A stretch of DNA of 64,000 bases from NCBI GenBank assembly GCA_028023455.1, contig JAQFVV010000030.1, forward strand, positions 8,954,876 through 9,018,875, given 5' to 3'. The stretch is from Epiperipatus broadwayi (lineage: Eukaryota; Onychophora; Udeonychophora; Euonychophora; Peripatidae). The notes under the pieces are model-generated. The model made no database searches and was not told the DNA's origin. It worked only from the letters and a program-made list of their open reading frames with translations. This document shows positions 25,501-37,520 of this stretch, piece after piece. The translations under genes and the position numbers were made by a program. Within the stretch, counting starts at the first letter, position 1. Each line of letters starts with the position of its first letter.

Positions 25501-26286
25501 AATGTATATATGTAAATAAAGGGAATAAATTATCCACCCTCAAACTATGAACCAAGAAGGTTAAATAATAGAATTAATCCACCAATTCTTGGAGCTCTGA
25601 TGTTTATAAGCATATCTTTGTCAACACTGTTGCTAATTCAAAGTGAAATTAATATATCAGCCAGATGGAATGTGGCACTTAGCATTTATTAAACTAATAT
25701 TCAATTATATAAAGCTGGAGATAGAATCTATTTGACACTTTGATAATTAAATAAGATTTAATATATATAAACATTCAATTAAGCATAGTGCAATTTATAT
25801 ATGTAAACAAAGAATAAATCATTAGCCTATGAATTAAAAGCATTTTAAATGTTGAACAGAGAAGGATTAAGAATAGAATGAATCCACCTATTCTTTGAGC
25901 TCTGATGTTTATAAGCATACTTTTATCAACATAGTTGGCAATTCAGAATAAAATTAATATACATTAAGCTATGATTAATTTAAAGTTTATGTATTAAATA
26001 TTTAATTATTACAATCAAGGTGTTAAAAAAGAGATCCTGTTTCCATCCTTATGTAACTAATTATTAATTTAATAAATGTTAAGTGCCACATTCCATCTGG
26101 TTGATATATTAATTTCACTTTGAATTATCAACAATGTTAATAAAAATATGTGTATAAACATCAGAGTTTCAAAAATAGATGAATTCATTCTATTCTTGAT
26201 CTTTCTTGGTTCAACATTTAAAATGCTTCTAATTTATAATCTGATGGGGATGATTTACTTCCTTTGTTAATGTACATTAACAAAAT
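25501..26286. repeat. Three copies of one 190-bp repeat, third inverted
   Basis: Copies at about 25501-25690 (+), 25790-25970 (+) and 26071-26286 (inverted). Shared blocks: AGAATAGAATGAATCCACC, GAGCTCTGATGTTTATA, GAAATTAATATATCA and GATGGAATGTGGCACTTA. Copies one and three keep the distal block and together form terminal inverted repeats; the middle copy is shorter. Confidence 0.7.
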
Positions 26287-26448
26287 TGTATCAAGTTTTA
26301 TCTTTTACAATAAAAAAAAAAAATTCTTGTTATACTGTAAAATAAAATATATTATTTTAAAGAGAAAAAAAAAATGATTAAGAAAAGTACTAATGACATC
26401 TCATATTGTAAATCTGCGTTTACTTTTCGTGATTCTTTTTTTATTTTA

Positions 26449-26907
26449 TTATACAGGTATTGAAAATAATAATAAAGAATGAATGAAGAGCAAAGAAGAT
26501 TGATTTTGAAGCAATATTAGAAGACTGAAAATGAATGTTGAGAATGTGAATAGAACGTAGAAAGAAATGTTTGGGTTTGAATGCATAAAAGAGAAAATTG
26601 ATGCAGCGGATTCTGTGGGTTCAAGATGCAAGTCATTAGGCATAATTCTAGTTTCTGAGCAGATGAAAATTCTTGTTTGACTAGTATCACAATTGAAGTG
26701 AAGAGGACATGCTTCATTTTGGGCTGAACTATCCAGTATCATAGAGCTTTTTTGTTTAGTGTAACTGGGTAGTAACCATGCTCTAAATGTATTATGCAAA
26801 GTTTTTAAAAGGAAGTCTAACAAAGTAGGCCAATTGATGTTCATCTCACAAGCATTTAATTTGTGTGATATTGGGTGTATGGTGTCAGAGATAGCTTCCA
26901 GAGGCAT
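26449..26907 (-). other. Unidentified 152-codon open frame
   Basis: Open on the minus strand without interruption, which is long for this base composition. The first 105 residues have a mixed, protein-like composition; the C-terminal 45 are hydrophobic (phenylalanine, leucine, serine) and may be read-through. No motif recognised. It may be part of an unknown element. It lies inside the KLHDC4 intron on the opposite strand. Confidence 0.25.
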
Positions 26908-27664
26908 TGTAGAGTTGACGATATTTCAGGCACCCAAGAGACTATAGGTGGCCCTTATATTGGTAAAGCGATATCAAATATCTCTTGCTCGTCATTTCAT
27001 TCTTTCAATATCATTTCAAAATCCTCTTTTTCATTCTACTTACACTATCTGCCATTGTTTTCAATACTTATAAAATACAAATCAATAAATAATAGAAAAT
27101 AAAAATGAGTATACAATATTATACATTAATTTTTGTCATAATCTATATATTCAGCAAAAATTTTATAAATTACTATAAAATGACTGAATTTTAATTGAAA
27201 GGTATTCAAAATTGATAACCACAAATTTATCTTACATATGCAAATCTTTACCTCATTACAGAAGATGAGTATTTCTGTTAAACTGCATTTTAGTAACACT
27301 ATTGTATTAGAGAGTCTACATTACTTAAGTTTTTAAAGTAACATTGATGTATAATTTATTTGAAGACAGGACTTGATGACTTGTAATGAAAAACTTGGGT
27401 CAGCCAAGTGTCACTTTGTGTAGGGGATTCTCTTGCAATTTATTTTAATGTCGGATCTTAATATAGAAATAATTTTTGCAGAATAACAGCAGGTTCACTT
27501 TGAAGCTGTAATTGTATTCTTTTGTTAAGAAACTTTTATGAAACTTCAAAACTTAGGTGTTTTTTAATGAATAATTCAGTATATGTAAATACATATTAAA
27601 AGAAAAAAAGTAAGGTCAGATGTCACATGACCTAATTTAATAAGCTTGTATTTACAAATGTTAT

Positions 27665-27942
27665 ATATAGAGCTCACAAAATAAGCTCTTAACATGCTTA
27701 ATTCAGTCCCATATGGCTATTTAAGTTAGATGGCTGGATTGGAAGACATATGGATGTTTGAAAATTTCAGATTTTCTACTTAATAGTTATACATTAGATA
27801 AAGTGCTGGGTTTGTCGTGGTATTTTTAATCTAATGCTTGTATATCCTAGCACCTCACTGATGATGCCAGTAGCAGAAACCAATCGGGTTGGGAATATTC
27901 TGCAAAGCTTAGTAAGAGCTTATTTTGCCAGCTCTATATATA
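27665..27942. repeat. MITE-like element with 35-bp inverted ends
   Basis: Left end GAGCTCACAAAATAAGCTCTTA, then ACATGCTT; right end AAGCTTAGTAAGAGCTTATTTTG then CCAGCTC, pairing over about 30-35 bases. Flanked by TATATA, so a target duplication cannot be resolved. Related to 276-447 by flank and end motifs. The interior contains a canonical hammerhead-like core. Confidence 0.65.
27858..27879 (+). ncRNA. Hammerhead-like core inside MITE
   Basis: CTGATGA, hairpin TGC-CAGTA-GCA, GAAA, then CCAA..TTGG, which could be stem III. The expected U-H after stem III is not met in this copy, and stem I was not found. Confidence 0.35.
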
Positions 27943-28384
27943 TAACGTATATAGATAGAAGTTATTCATCAAACAAATTTTAATTTAATTAGTTAATAAA
28001 ATTCAATGTAACAAATATTTATCAACTTTTGCATCACATCAAATATTACTACCAGTCATTTATTTGCTATGATATTAGAATTGGTATATTTTACATGTAA
28101 GTTTATTGTCTAGTTAATTTAAAATTTGTTTGATGAGGAAGAGCATATTTGGATTTTATGTGTATTAGTTAGAAAGAATTAATAAGCCTAATATTTGTCT
28201 AAACTGCTTTTAATTTATTAACCTGGATTTTGTATGAGTCTAATCAGAGCTAATGCTTTCCTTGGTTATATCGTGGCTGAAATTTAGTCATAAAATATAC
28301 AAAGAAATCCTATTAAAATTATTAAAGATATTAAATAATTGAGTAAAATTATTGTAATGTTTTTTATTTTCTTTTTTTTTTTAG

Positions 28385-28410
28385 ATGAAGAAGTGGATTC
28401 TGATGACTGA
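28385..28410 (+). CDS. KLHDC4: KLHDC4, terminal coding exon
   Basis: Twenty-six bases after a T-rich tract and TTTTAG acceptor. The two leading bases complete the codon left open by the G at 15345, giving Asp, then EEVDSDD and TGA. Phase, acidic composition and position agree with the acidic end of KLHDC4. The exon is tiny, but the donor phase, strong acceptor, stop and downstream AATAAA signals all agree. Confidence 0.85.
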
Positions 28411-28430
28411 TTGGAAATTATTATAAAAGA

Positions 28431-28445
28431 AATAAATGTAATAAA
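28431..28445 (+). promoter_or_regulatory. KLHDC4: KLHDC4 polyadenylation signals
   Basis: AATAAA at 28431-28436 and again at 28440-28445, only 20-30 bases after the stop codon, followed by a T-rich tract. They imply a very short 3' UTR, though later AATAAA copies exist. Confidence 0.6.
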
Positions 28446-30500
28446 TGCTATTTTTTTTATTTAAAAATATATTGCCGATTTACATACTATGTATGTAATG
28501 AAATATATATAAAAATAATGAAAGATCATTGATTGAAAAGTAATGCTGATGTAAATTTTGAATAAAAAGAATAAGGTAAAGAAATATTTTACTTGTGTTT
28601 ATTAATATATAGCATTGAAACATTTGTATCAGCGTTAAATCATGATCTGAAATCAATATAATTCATTCACTATTTATCTAATAAATAGATCTTAAATATG
28701 TTTTATTGTAATTGATTTTTAAATAGAATCATGAAACATATATCATGTTTAATATCTTACATCAGATTTCAGATGACCTATCAGTTTTCAAAAGATTTGA
28801 ATTTTCAAAGTCATTTGAACTTTAAGGGGAAAAAAATTTTTTTTTTTATTATATTGTATTTATGGTTTCTGCATATATCTTTAATTGAAATTTCATTTTA
28901 TTTCACATCTTATAAAATGCTATTCCCATCTTTCAAGTATGGGTTCATGTACAAAATAGCATGAATAAAATCTTGAACTTTATTTAGGCTATGTTTATTG
29001 ACTGATGTTTTTAAATAATAGTCGTTGGATTTAATCAAGAATAAAACTTAATTATTTTAAATAATTTGGCCATGCTTTTTTATATAATTCTTACAGCTTT
29101 TACAACAATTAAATTTATTATATATTATAGGTGTAAACATGAGATGCTTTATTAATTGTATTAAGACAATAAGCAATGATAAACTTTTACTTATGGGAGC
29201 ACGACGTTTCCGAAAGCGCTAAGTAATTACAAACTTTTAATATAGCTTCACGGATGTGTGTGGTTCAAGTGCAATATATAGATTATGAACTTCATACTAG
29301 ATTTATAAAATATACGAAGAATTCTTTAATAAGCACAGTGTGAAGTATGATATTGAATGTCATATAATAATGAACTTCTGTATTGAGAATTGTGACAACA
29401 TTGTACTACATTCTGTAAAGCAAATTTATAACTTTAAAAAAGCTGTTTCATTTATTGTTTCATGAATACTATGAAATGCCAACAGACTATAAAAGAAACT
29501 TCTTTTATGACAAAATACATTTGAAACCTAGCAGAATAAAACTAAAGAATTTTTTGTGGAACTTATATGATTCAATAGAGCTGAATATTTGATTATTTCC
29601 TAAAATAAAATATTCTTATTGAAAATAGGCCTACAATTATTTATTTGTATATTAATCTTATATTTTTATTTCTTCTATTTGTTTTTATTTCTTCACTCAA
29701 ACTTATTACTGATGAAGAATACATTTAAAAGATTTTCATTGTATTGTAATGACGTGTAATTTTCTTTTGGTTGAATTAATTTTACAAAATAATTTTTAAA
29801 CAATTTTGAAACAATTTTTTTTTTTTTTTTGATATGTAACAAATAATATGTAAATATATATGAAATAATTATTTGGTTTTTTTTGCACTATGATGTATAA
29901 TAATAAATAATGGAAGTTTTATTTACTGTTCTCAAATATGCTAAATTTTTAATTAGTCTCTTATATAGCTAAAATTCAAATTAATTGAAATTAAATTGCA
30001 AATAAACATCCTAAATCCTCTTACTTTTATAGTTACTTATAAAATGTAATTGTTCATCCTAGCATAATTAATTGAGACAACAATTTGACTTTGGTGATCT
30101 ATATGCTGTATCATTTTTAATTAGCAGTATGAGCTTTAATATGTATAAGATTGGTTTGAGATTTAGCTTTACTGCAAACAATAAGTAAGTGTTGCATTCT
30201 TTATTTTATGTCTTATAGTATCTTAGCTATTAAAATAAGAGGATATTTGTGAAAGCATTGAAAATCCACCAAAAAACTTTTTATCATCAGGATACTATCT
30301 TAATATACTTGTAAACAATAAAACTTAAAATTAAATCTTGTTATAATTAATAGGTGTTAAATATTAAATATCATATGATCATCATTTCCTATGCTTATAC
30401 ATGCTGTTAAAATAGTGCGATGCACTATGGCTTTTACTTTAGTGAAGTCAGGAATCTCTCAGCCACTATGCCCAGAGAAACATGCTAGCCACCTTACGTT
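28446..30500. other. Spacer downstream of KLHDC4
   Basis: AT-rich, several AATAAA and poly-T runs, no recognised gene or repeat family. Confidence 0.4.
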
Positions 30501-30519
30501 CCCTTTCCATTCTCCATCT

Positions 30520-31260
30520 TAAGTTTTTCCCATATTTTTGTCTATCCTGCTTTATTCCATTTCCAAATCAACTTGTCCACTCTATGGCCTTTATATCTAG
30601 ATCCCCCTTTTTTCAAACCTAATATAAAAACCAAGAACCCACTTTCTGTATAATCACTTTGTTTGTATTTATTTTTTCATAACTTTTTTATTTGTATCCT
30701 TTCTGCTTGTAAACATTTACATTCAATTAGCAGATATCTAATATTTTCCATATCTTCCTTCCATAACTTGCAGATTAAATCACTCACATTTCTCCATTTT
30801 GTATATATTCCCTTGTTGCAAATGATCCTGTTTGAAAATTGAACAGTAAACTTCATTTCTTGCTATTATCATAAATTATCTCGTACTCTATTTTCTGTTT
30901 ACTTCTATATATATTTAAGCTCTTTTTATTGTCCATACTTGTTCTCCAGCTCTGTTTTTTATTAATCCATCTATTCTTCTATCCCATTCTTTGCGCTATA
31001 ACACTCATCCTCAATTCTCCTAACAAAATCATTCCACTTTTTGTACATGTATACTGACACAAAGTTTTTGTCCAATGTGCATATCGTACTACCTTTCTTC
31101 CCGATCTCGTTGCCGTTCTTTATTCATAACCCAATTAAATACCATTTTGGCTATTCTCTTACTATTCATAAATTACAATCTACTGAACATTTTCATTTTG
31201 CTTTTTGCATCTCCTATATAAAAAATTGACCATCTCATCCTCCTTTGCTGTCCACACATC
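30520..31260 (-). mobile_element. Possible LINE C-terminal relic
   Basis: The + strand is pyrimidine-rich and low in G, as expected for the antisense of an A-rich reading frame. The minus strand at 30733-30811 encodes WRNVSDLICKLWKE followed by an IRYLLIEC-like ending, resembling the cysteine/histidine knuckle at the end of some non-LTR retrotransposon proteins (C-x-L-C..E..H-x3-EC). Several frames and stops are involved and no reverse transcriptase motif was seen. Confidence 0.35.
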
Positions 31261-31310
31261 TGCATTTTATCATGTCTTCCTATTTCTCTTTGTACTTTTT
31301 TTAAGTGATA

Positions 31311-32010
31311 AACTCTCCCTACTATAGTGCCACTCAGTGCAAGCCATAGTAATCAATGGATGCAAGGTTTGTGCATAAAATCCCTATCTGCTACTTATTC
31401 ATCCAATATCCCCAAACTAGTTTCTAGATTGTGGCTTTCATCAGTGAAGAGCCTTGGATCTGAGAGCACTGCACCTAAATCTTAGGATTTAATGCAATTC
31501 TCCAGAAGCCTTAACTATAAAGCTAAGAGTTCAAAATAAAAACAAATGTTTTCAATCAAAACTCTTTTACTTGCATAGTCATATAGATGTGAACAGAGTT
31601 GAGTATCCATATATTTTGTCACTATTTTAACAGCTTGTGTAAGCATAAAAAATAATAATCATGTGATGCTTTATGGTTTTGTACCTTGCCTGCTTATGGG
31701 TTGATGGTCATTGTGGTTATTAAAAAACCAAAGGCCCCAAAATGTATGGATACTGAATTGGGTTTATGACTACAAGTGAATGATTTTGGATTAAGTCATG
31801 TTTTCATTTTGGACTCATAGCTTTATAGGTAAGTAAAAAGGTAACTACTGGAGGATTGCATTAGATCCTAAGATCAAAGTGCAGTGCGTTCAGAGCCACA
31901 AGCTAGAGATATTAGATGAGTAGGCACTAGATAGAGATTTTATGCACAAACCTTTTTGCATCCATTGATTACTATAGCTTGGCCTGAATGGCATTACTGT
32001 ATGGAGAGTT
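31311..32010. repeat. 700-bp fold-back element
   Basis: Left arm 31311-31510 and right arm 31840-32010 are inverted copies. Outer ends AACTCTCC-x-TACTATAGTGCC and GGCATTACTGTATGGAGAGTT. Shared inner blocks include GTGGATGCAAGGTTTGTGC, ATCCAAT..CCCC and CTTAGGAT(T/C)TAATGCAAT. The 330-bp middle is AT-rich and non-coding. Other copies: 18967-19275 and 47110-47222. A CTGATGA..GAAA core lies on the minus strand of the left arm (31421-31444). Confidence 0.8.
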
Positions 32011-35000
32011 TGACACTGTTTTAATTAATATGGCATTTATTGATTCATTTACTAAAAATAAACCCAAATCCTTTCTTCCAGGGTTTAGATGTTGAATTGA
32101 ATTTTGTAAATATAATTCAACAACAAATAAAAATAAGTCAGATTTTATAAATATTTTAAGATTTTTAAAAGATATTATATTATTTATATCTCTTATGATT
32201 TCCGAAATTGCTGTATATAGTCTTTATTATTATATCAAGTTCTTCAAATAACTACAGGCACCCATCAATATTTAAATTCATAGTAAGGTTCATGTGTTAA
32301 AAACACTGATATAAGAAATTATTTTTTTCATGTTTACGGAAATCACTTAATCTCAAATATCTATGTAACTGAGAGTGTATTAATAATACATTTTCAAACT
32401 TTTATTACTAATCCAATAACATTTTTTTAAATAGGGTAGTTGTAATGATAATTTAAAAATTGTTTATGTAGACCATTTTAATAATTATACAGCTTTTGCC
32501 TATTTACATAAATTCATTGGCTTATAATATTCTTAAATTTTTAAAGAGCTAGTGATATTTTTAGGTTATCTGTTTTCTTATTTCATAATGCCATATGTAA
32601 TATAATTATGTAATTAGTATATTAAAAAGAATATATTGGGTTAATTATTGTGAATATAAATATTTAAAATTAATTATAAAAAGTATCACATTGAATAATT
32701 ACATGTTTCGTCTTTGAAATCTGCTTACTATAAATCAGATTCAAACCTTTCTGAATTAGGTAAATGCTTTTGGGTCGCGGTGTTATTAGTTTGTTTTAAT
32801 TAAATTATAATAGTCAAATTTTGAATTATAAACTATAACAATTCAAGATTCACAGAAATTATCTCAAAGGAATTCCATCATCTAAGGCTTCTATATTCTA
32901 AGCCAAGACCCAGTATCTTAGTCAAAACAAGCTTTAATCATGTTAAACAGATTTCACTTACTTTATTTCAATATGTAAACAGTGACATACAATTATTAAG
33001 TATGATAAATTCTTTTTATAGTTAACTAACACACCTTAATTGTGTTAAAAACAACCCATTAATAAATGTTAATTTCATGAATAACATCTTTTTATTGATT
33101 TTAATTTATTTGTCCAGAATATAATTTTATATTTGCACCTGTTTACTATAAAGAATATCACATTCGATAATTGGTTGGGTTTGATCTTTTACACTTGGAA
33201 TTAAAGCAAGTGAAATAAACCTGTGGTAAATATTGTTGAAATTTGGCACAGCTGATTGAGATCTCCTGAAACCTAGTGAGCCTTATATTGTCTTAGTTTA
33301 TTATTCAGAATTTAGATATTATTATATGTAGCATTTTATATATTAATTAAACAATGAACTAAGTAGATGAATCTTAGATGCCCCTATGGAATTGTTTGTT
33401 TTACTAATATACTAACATTGCAGTTTGTATAATTTTGTTTGTTTTACTAATGATATGTAATACAATAAAGATAGAAGTTATTCTACTAATGTCTTTAACC
33501 CTTGATTTAATAGAAAATGATAGTACAATCTAAATGCTATTCTAACTATGACTAAACTATTTAAAAGATAAAAAAAAGAAAAGTTGATCTCATTATTTTC
33601 TTCATATATGTATATAATGGCTAGAAAATTAGCATAAAACATGATAATTATTAAGAAAAAAAAAAGAGAAAGATAACAAAGAAAAATATTCACATATTTT
33701 TATTTATGAAATTATAATTTTAATATTTAAGAAATTAATCTTCATGACTGGATTACATAAATAAGAATGACTTAAATAACTTTATGTGACAAACTGAGCT
33801 TTTGAATACAATTACATTCGGTTGTTTAATGATATCTCCTTGAATTGGCATTTATCAATTAATCAGGTAATTTGAATGTCAACTAGAATGTATTCTTAGT
33901 CTTCTGTTGTGATCAATTTGAACCGTTCTATGAAATATTTAAAAAGAAATAAAAAAGCTTTGCTGATTGGTTTGGTAAATATTTTATTGCTCTATTATTT
34001 TTTAATAATCATCTTCATAGCTGACGGTTTCTCTTTTAAATTTATAATTAGGATGGGAAATTTTTTTGATAGAGTCCATTATTTTATTCACTTCTTTGAA
34101 TTAGCTTCGTTTTATCTGTAATATATGGACAAAATGGGTTGTTCATTACATAATTTTTTATGTCAAATGTTATTGGTTTGAATTTTGTTTCATTTTTAAT
34201 ATTTATTGATGCAATAAATTTATCATTCAGTCTTTTTATTAATAGTATTATAAATAATCTGAGTAAATAAAGGAAAATAAAACTTTTTTTTCCACAAATT
34301 TCATGTTAGTAATGAGGGAAAATATTTTTCTTTTATATACATTTTCTTCTTAAAATATGTTGATTTCCTTTTACACATCTGAGTACATTCATTATTTATT
34401 TGAATCTCTTTGCAATAACTACAATTTTTTAAAAGCAACATTTTATAGAAAACCACTCTGAAATAGTTATTTGGAATTTTAGGGCAAAGGTTTCTACTCA
34501 TTCTTTTTCAAAGATTTCTTTGTTGATCTGTTTATAATGAACTCACTCTGGATTTTTAATACTCTACTTATGATTAAATGGTAAGGATATGTTGTATGCT
34601 TTTCCAGAGATTTTATTTTTTTGATGTTCTTATCATTTTTAGTTTTTATTTAAATTTTACTGGCTTTTTCTAGAAATCTTTTAAGTTTTCCATTGAAAAA
34701 GAATACCATTTTTTTAGATAGTCAGTCCAACTATTTTCTTGGCAATTAGGTCTTTCATATTATTCCATTCTTTACAGGTTTGAATTCAATTTTTCAATAG
34801 TAAACTAAGGCCAAAATCTTACTTATCTACTTCACATATCTATTCTATACTTACCATCAAGTCTCATCCTTCGGAACTTATATATTCCTAAAACTCTAAT
34901 ATCATATGAAGAAATATCTTATGGTTCAAAATGTAATAATATATTTTTCTGATAGTAAGACCACCTTCATCAAAATCTCATATAATTTGTATATGGAGAC

Positions 35001-35489
35001 AACTTTTTTTTGATATGGAACTGGTAATAGAAAAACTTCCTATTTTACTATACACTTAATTTAGCAGAGAAATTCATTCTCTAAGAATCTATAGTAGTGA
35101 TTCACAACTGTTTCTAATATATGGAACACTTGTGAGGAAAATTCTTAGGCGGAATACTTATCTAAGTTAAAATGAAATGTTTGTCAAGAGACCTTTAATT
35201 AAAATTGGACTGTTACAATTTCAAATCAGTATTTATTTATATATTTTAATATTTATTGAAAAAAATATAATTTATAATTAAAAAAAAATATTTACAGAAA
35301 AAAGTTTTACTCAAATAACTCATTTAATGCAAAATGTGCCTGATTTTTTTACATATTTCTTTCATGTATCCATTCTTTTTTTTAGTTTTTATGTTGGTTA
35401 ACGTTTAAAACTACTTCACATAAACATGAAGTTGAAAAACATAATAAAATTTTTATGGCTTTTTTTTTTAATATTTGTGAAAATTCTTG
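32011..35489. other. AT-rich spacer
   Basis: No recognisable exon, RNA gene or repeat; short open frames (70 codons at most) are hydrophobic and low-complexity. Confidence 0.4.
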
Positions 35490-36559
35490 TTAAACAGATA
35501 TCCAGAATTCATTGAGACTCATTTCAGCATGCTTGATTTTCAAATAGCTATCAGATAACAACGATATAAGCTCCTCTTCCTCTGGCACATTGAATTCAGG
35601 ATTATTAAGCAATTCTTTTGAAAATGGATTTCTAATGCCGTCATATTTGTCCATGTTCAAAGAAGTAAAACATTTTCTTACATTGTCCAATATTAATAAA
35701 GGCTGATATTAAGAAAACACAATTGATGCTATTGTATCCAGATGGAAACATGCTACGATTATTTTCTTCTATTCTTTTTTTGATCTTAAGGAAAGCTGAT
35801 AGTTTGTCTGTTGATATTGAGATGATTTCAGTTGCAGCCTGTATGGTTGTATTGGCAGTGATCAAATAAATAGAATCTGTTAAATAGTCCAATTTTGCAC
35901 ACCACATATTCTCAAGATCTTCTTTGAAGAAAAGAAGCAATTCTTTTATTAGTTCTAGCATATGGGAAAGGACATTCCTTAAGAAAGCCATCTGATTTCT
36001 GTATGAAAAAGCAAGCTTCAACCACTTTATTTAAAAATTCGAGATTTCAAGTCTCGCTTTTATGTAATATATTAACAATGCTAGTCAGAATATTTTCTAA
36101 TTCTATGAGGAATCTTTTTGCAATAAGTGCCTTCCTATGTAAGAAGCAGTGATTTAAATAAATTTCACTTTTGTTGCTTTGCAAATTTCACAAATCCTTT
36201 GACTGAGCCTACGATTAATGAGCTTCATCAGTACAAATTTCTATTCATTTTTTCCAGGTCAAATTTAAACCTTCAAAATAAGAATTTTGTTATAAATGGC
36301 TTTTCCCATCATTCTTTCTGACAATCCTTTACAACACAAAAATTTGTTACTATTCTATGTTCTTAACAAATCTAATGAATCCAAGTAAAATGGCTTTTCC
36401 ATTCATATCGGTGGATTCATCAATTTGAAGAGTGAAGTTTACTTGCAAGTCTGTCTTCAATGCCATATCAATTATTCTTTGAATAGTATTATTTGACGTA
36501 GGTAATGTCATTACTTTTTTTTTTTTTGCATCTTCCCCAAACAATATTGATGATTTCAC
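35490..36559 (-). pseudogene. Decayed hAT-family transposase (ZBED5-like)
   Basis: Minus-strand fragments line up in order with ZBED5/FAM200-type hAT transposases. 36559-36350: SNNTIQRIIDMA, then FTLQIDESTD (catalytic-core start with Asp) and LLGFIRFV. About 36150-36080: a HCFLHRKAL segment, the H-C-x2-H-x-x-A-L motif of the family. 36021-35641: an RNQMAFLRNVL segment and the following helical region. 35690-35490: GIRNPF, EEEELISLLSD, LKIKHAE and the terminal FWISV, equivalent to the hAT dimerisation region end. Stops and frameshifts separate the parts. Terminal inverted repeats were not found. Confidence 0.8.
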
Positions 36560-37520
36560 AGCATGCTGATAAAATTAGTGACTCTGCTAATGTATGTAGT
36601 TTTTGTTTCATAACTACTAATTTTGTATGATATTTGAGTTTTATCTGATTTCTTGAAGTGCATCACATATTTGTTTTTCATATTTAAAAATCTCAAAAAA
36701 AAAAAAAAATATTTCCCTAAATTTGTAAGTAACAATTATACTTCACTTGAGCTCTAGAATTTTAATTTAGCTTTATATTAATTTTAACTGACTGAAAACA
36801 CATTGAGATCCAAATGCTAATTCATGATTCCGAGATCCAAATGCTAATTCATGTAGGAATCATAGTTTGGTAATTGAATTGAACTGTGCTTTTTTTTTAA
36901 TCTAATTTACTAAGTGCATATCTAGGATTGCCTTATTTTTGTTATGATTGGCCAAAGCTGATATCTTATTCCATTAATAAATATAAACTATTCTTCATTT
37001 TTTAAATACATTTATTATTATCAAATAATAGTATGTGTGTCATGCAAAGCCTTTTGAGTAATAAAGTAAAGCCATTATGCATCAAAACTGAAGAAAAAGT
37101 GTCCAAATTCACATTGTCTGAAAGTTTTGAAGTATTTATAGGATTTGAATAAATGTTGGGCTTTATCTGATCCATTGCATAGGACTGATATTTGGATGCA
37201 AACAATAAGTTTTAATTGGCAGAAATATTAAGAGTTTGATTTTTTTTTTTTTTTTGAACATTTGAGACTTATTGTTTGACAAAATAAGATATTGAACAAA
37301 TACATCCAAAAAACTACCATGAGATGTGCTATCCAAAAAATACATGTGAATAACAAAATTGATGTTAGTGGATATCAATGCAGATTTGAGATAACGCTTT
37401 ATCTATGGTAGGCCCTATCATTGACTAAGGTGTTTGAAGATTGTGAATTGTACTTTTTACAGTTACATTTAAATTGTAAAGTTGTTCATTAAACACTGTT
37501 CTAACAATTTTATTAATTAA
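36560..37520. other. Spacer next to the hAT relic
   Basis: May include the N-terminal part of the hAT gene (minus strand), but no zinc-finger signature could be read. A short direct repeat, GAGATCCAAATGCTAATTCATG, occurs twice at about 36807-36854. Confidence 0.35.

Larger units (their letters stand above)
15346..28384 (+). other. KLHDC4: Last intron of KLHDC4 (about 13 kb)
   Basis: GTAAGT donor at 15346 and a long T-tract plus TTTTAG acceptor ending 28384. Filled with transposon remnants listed separately. Unlisted parts (15346-16207, 17041-17745, 18019-18966, 20000-22798, 24926-25500, 26908-27664 and 27943-28384) are AT-rich without supported genes. Confidence 0.85.
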
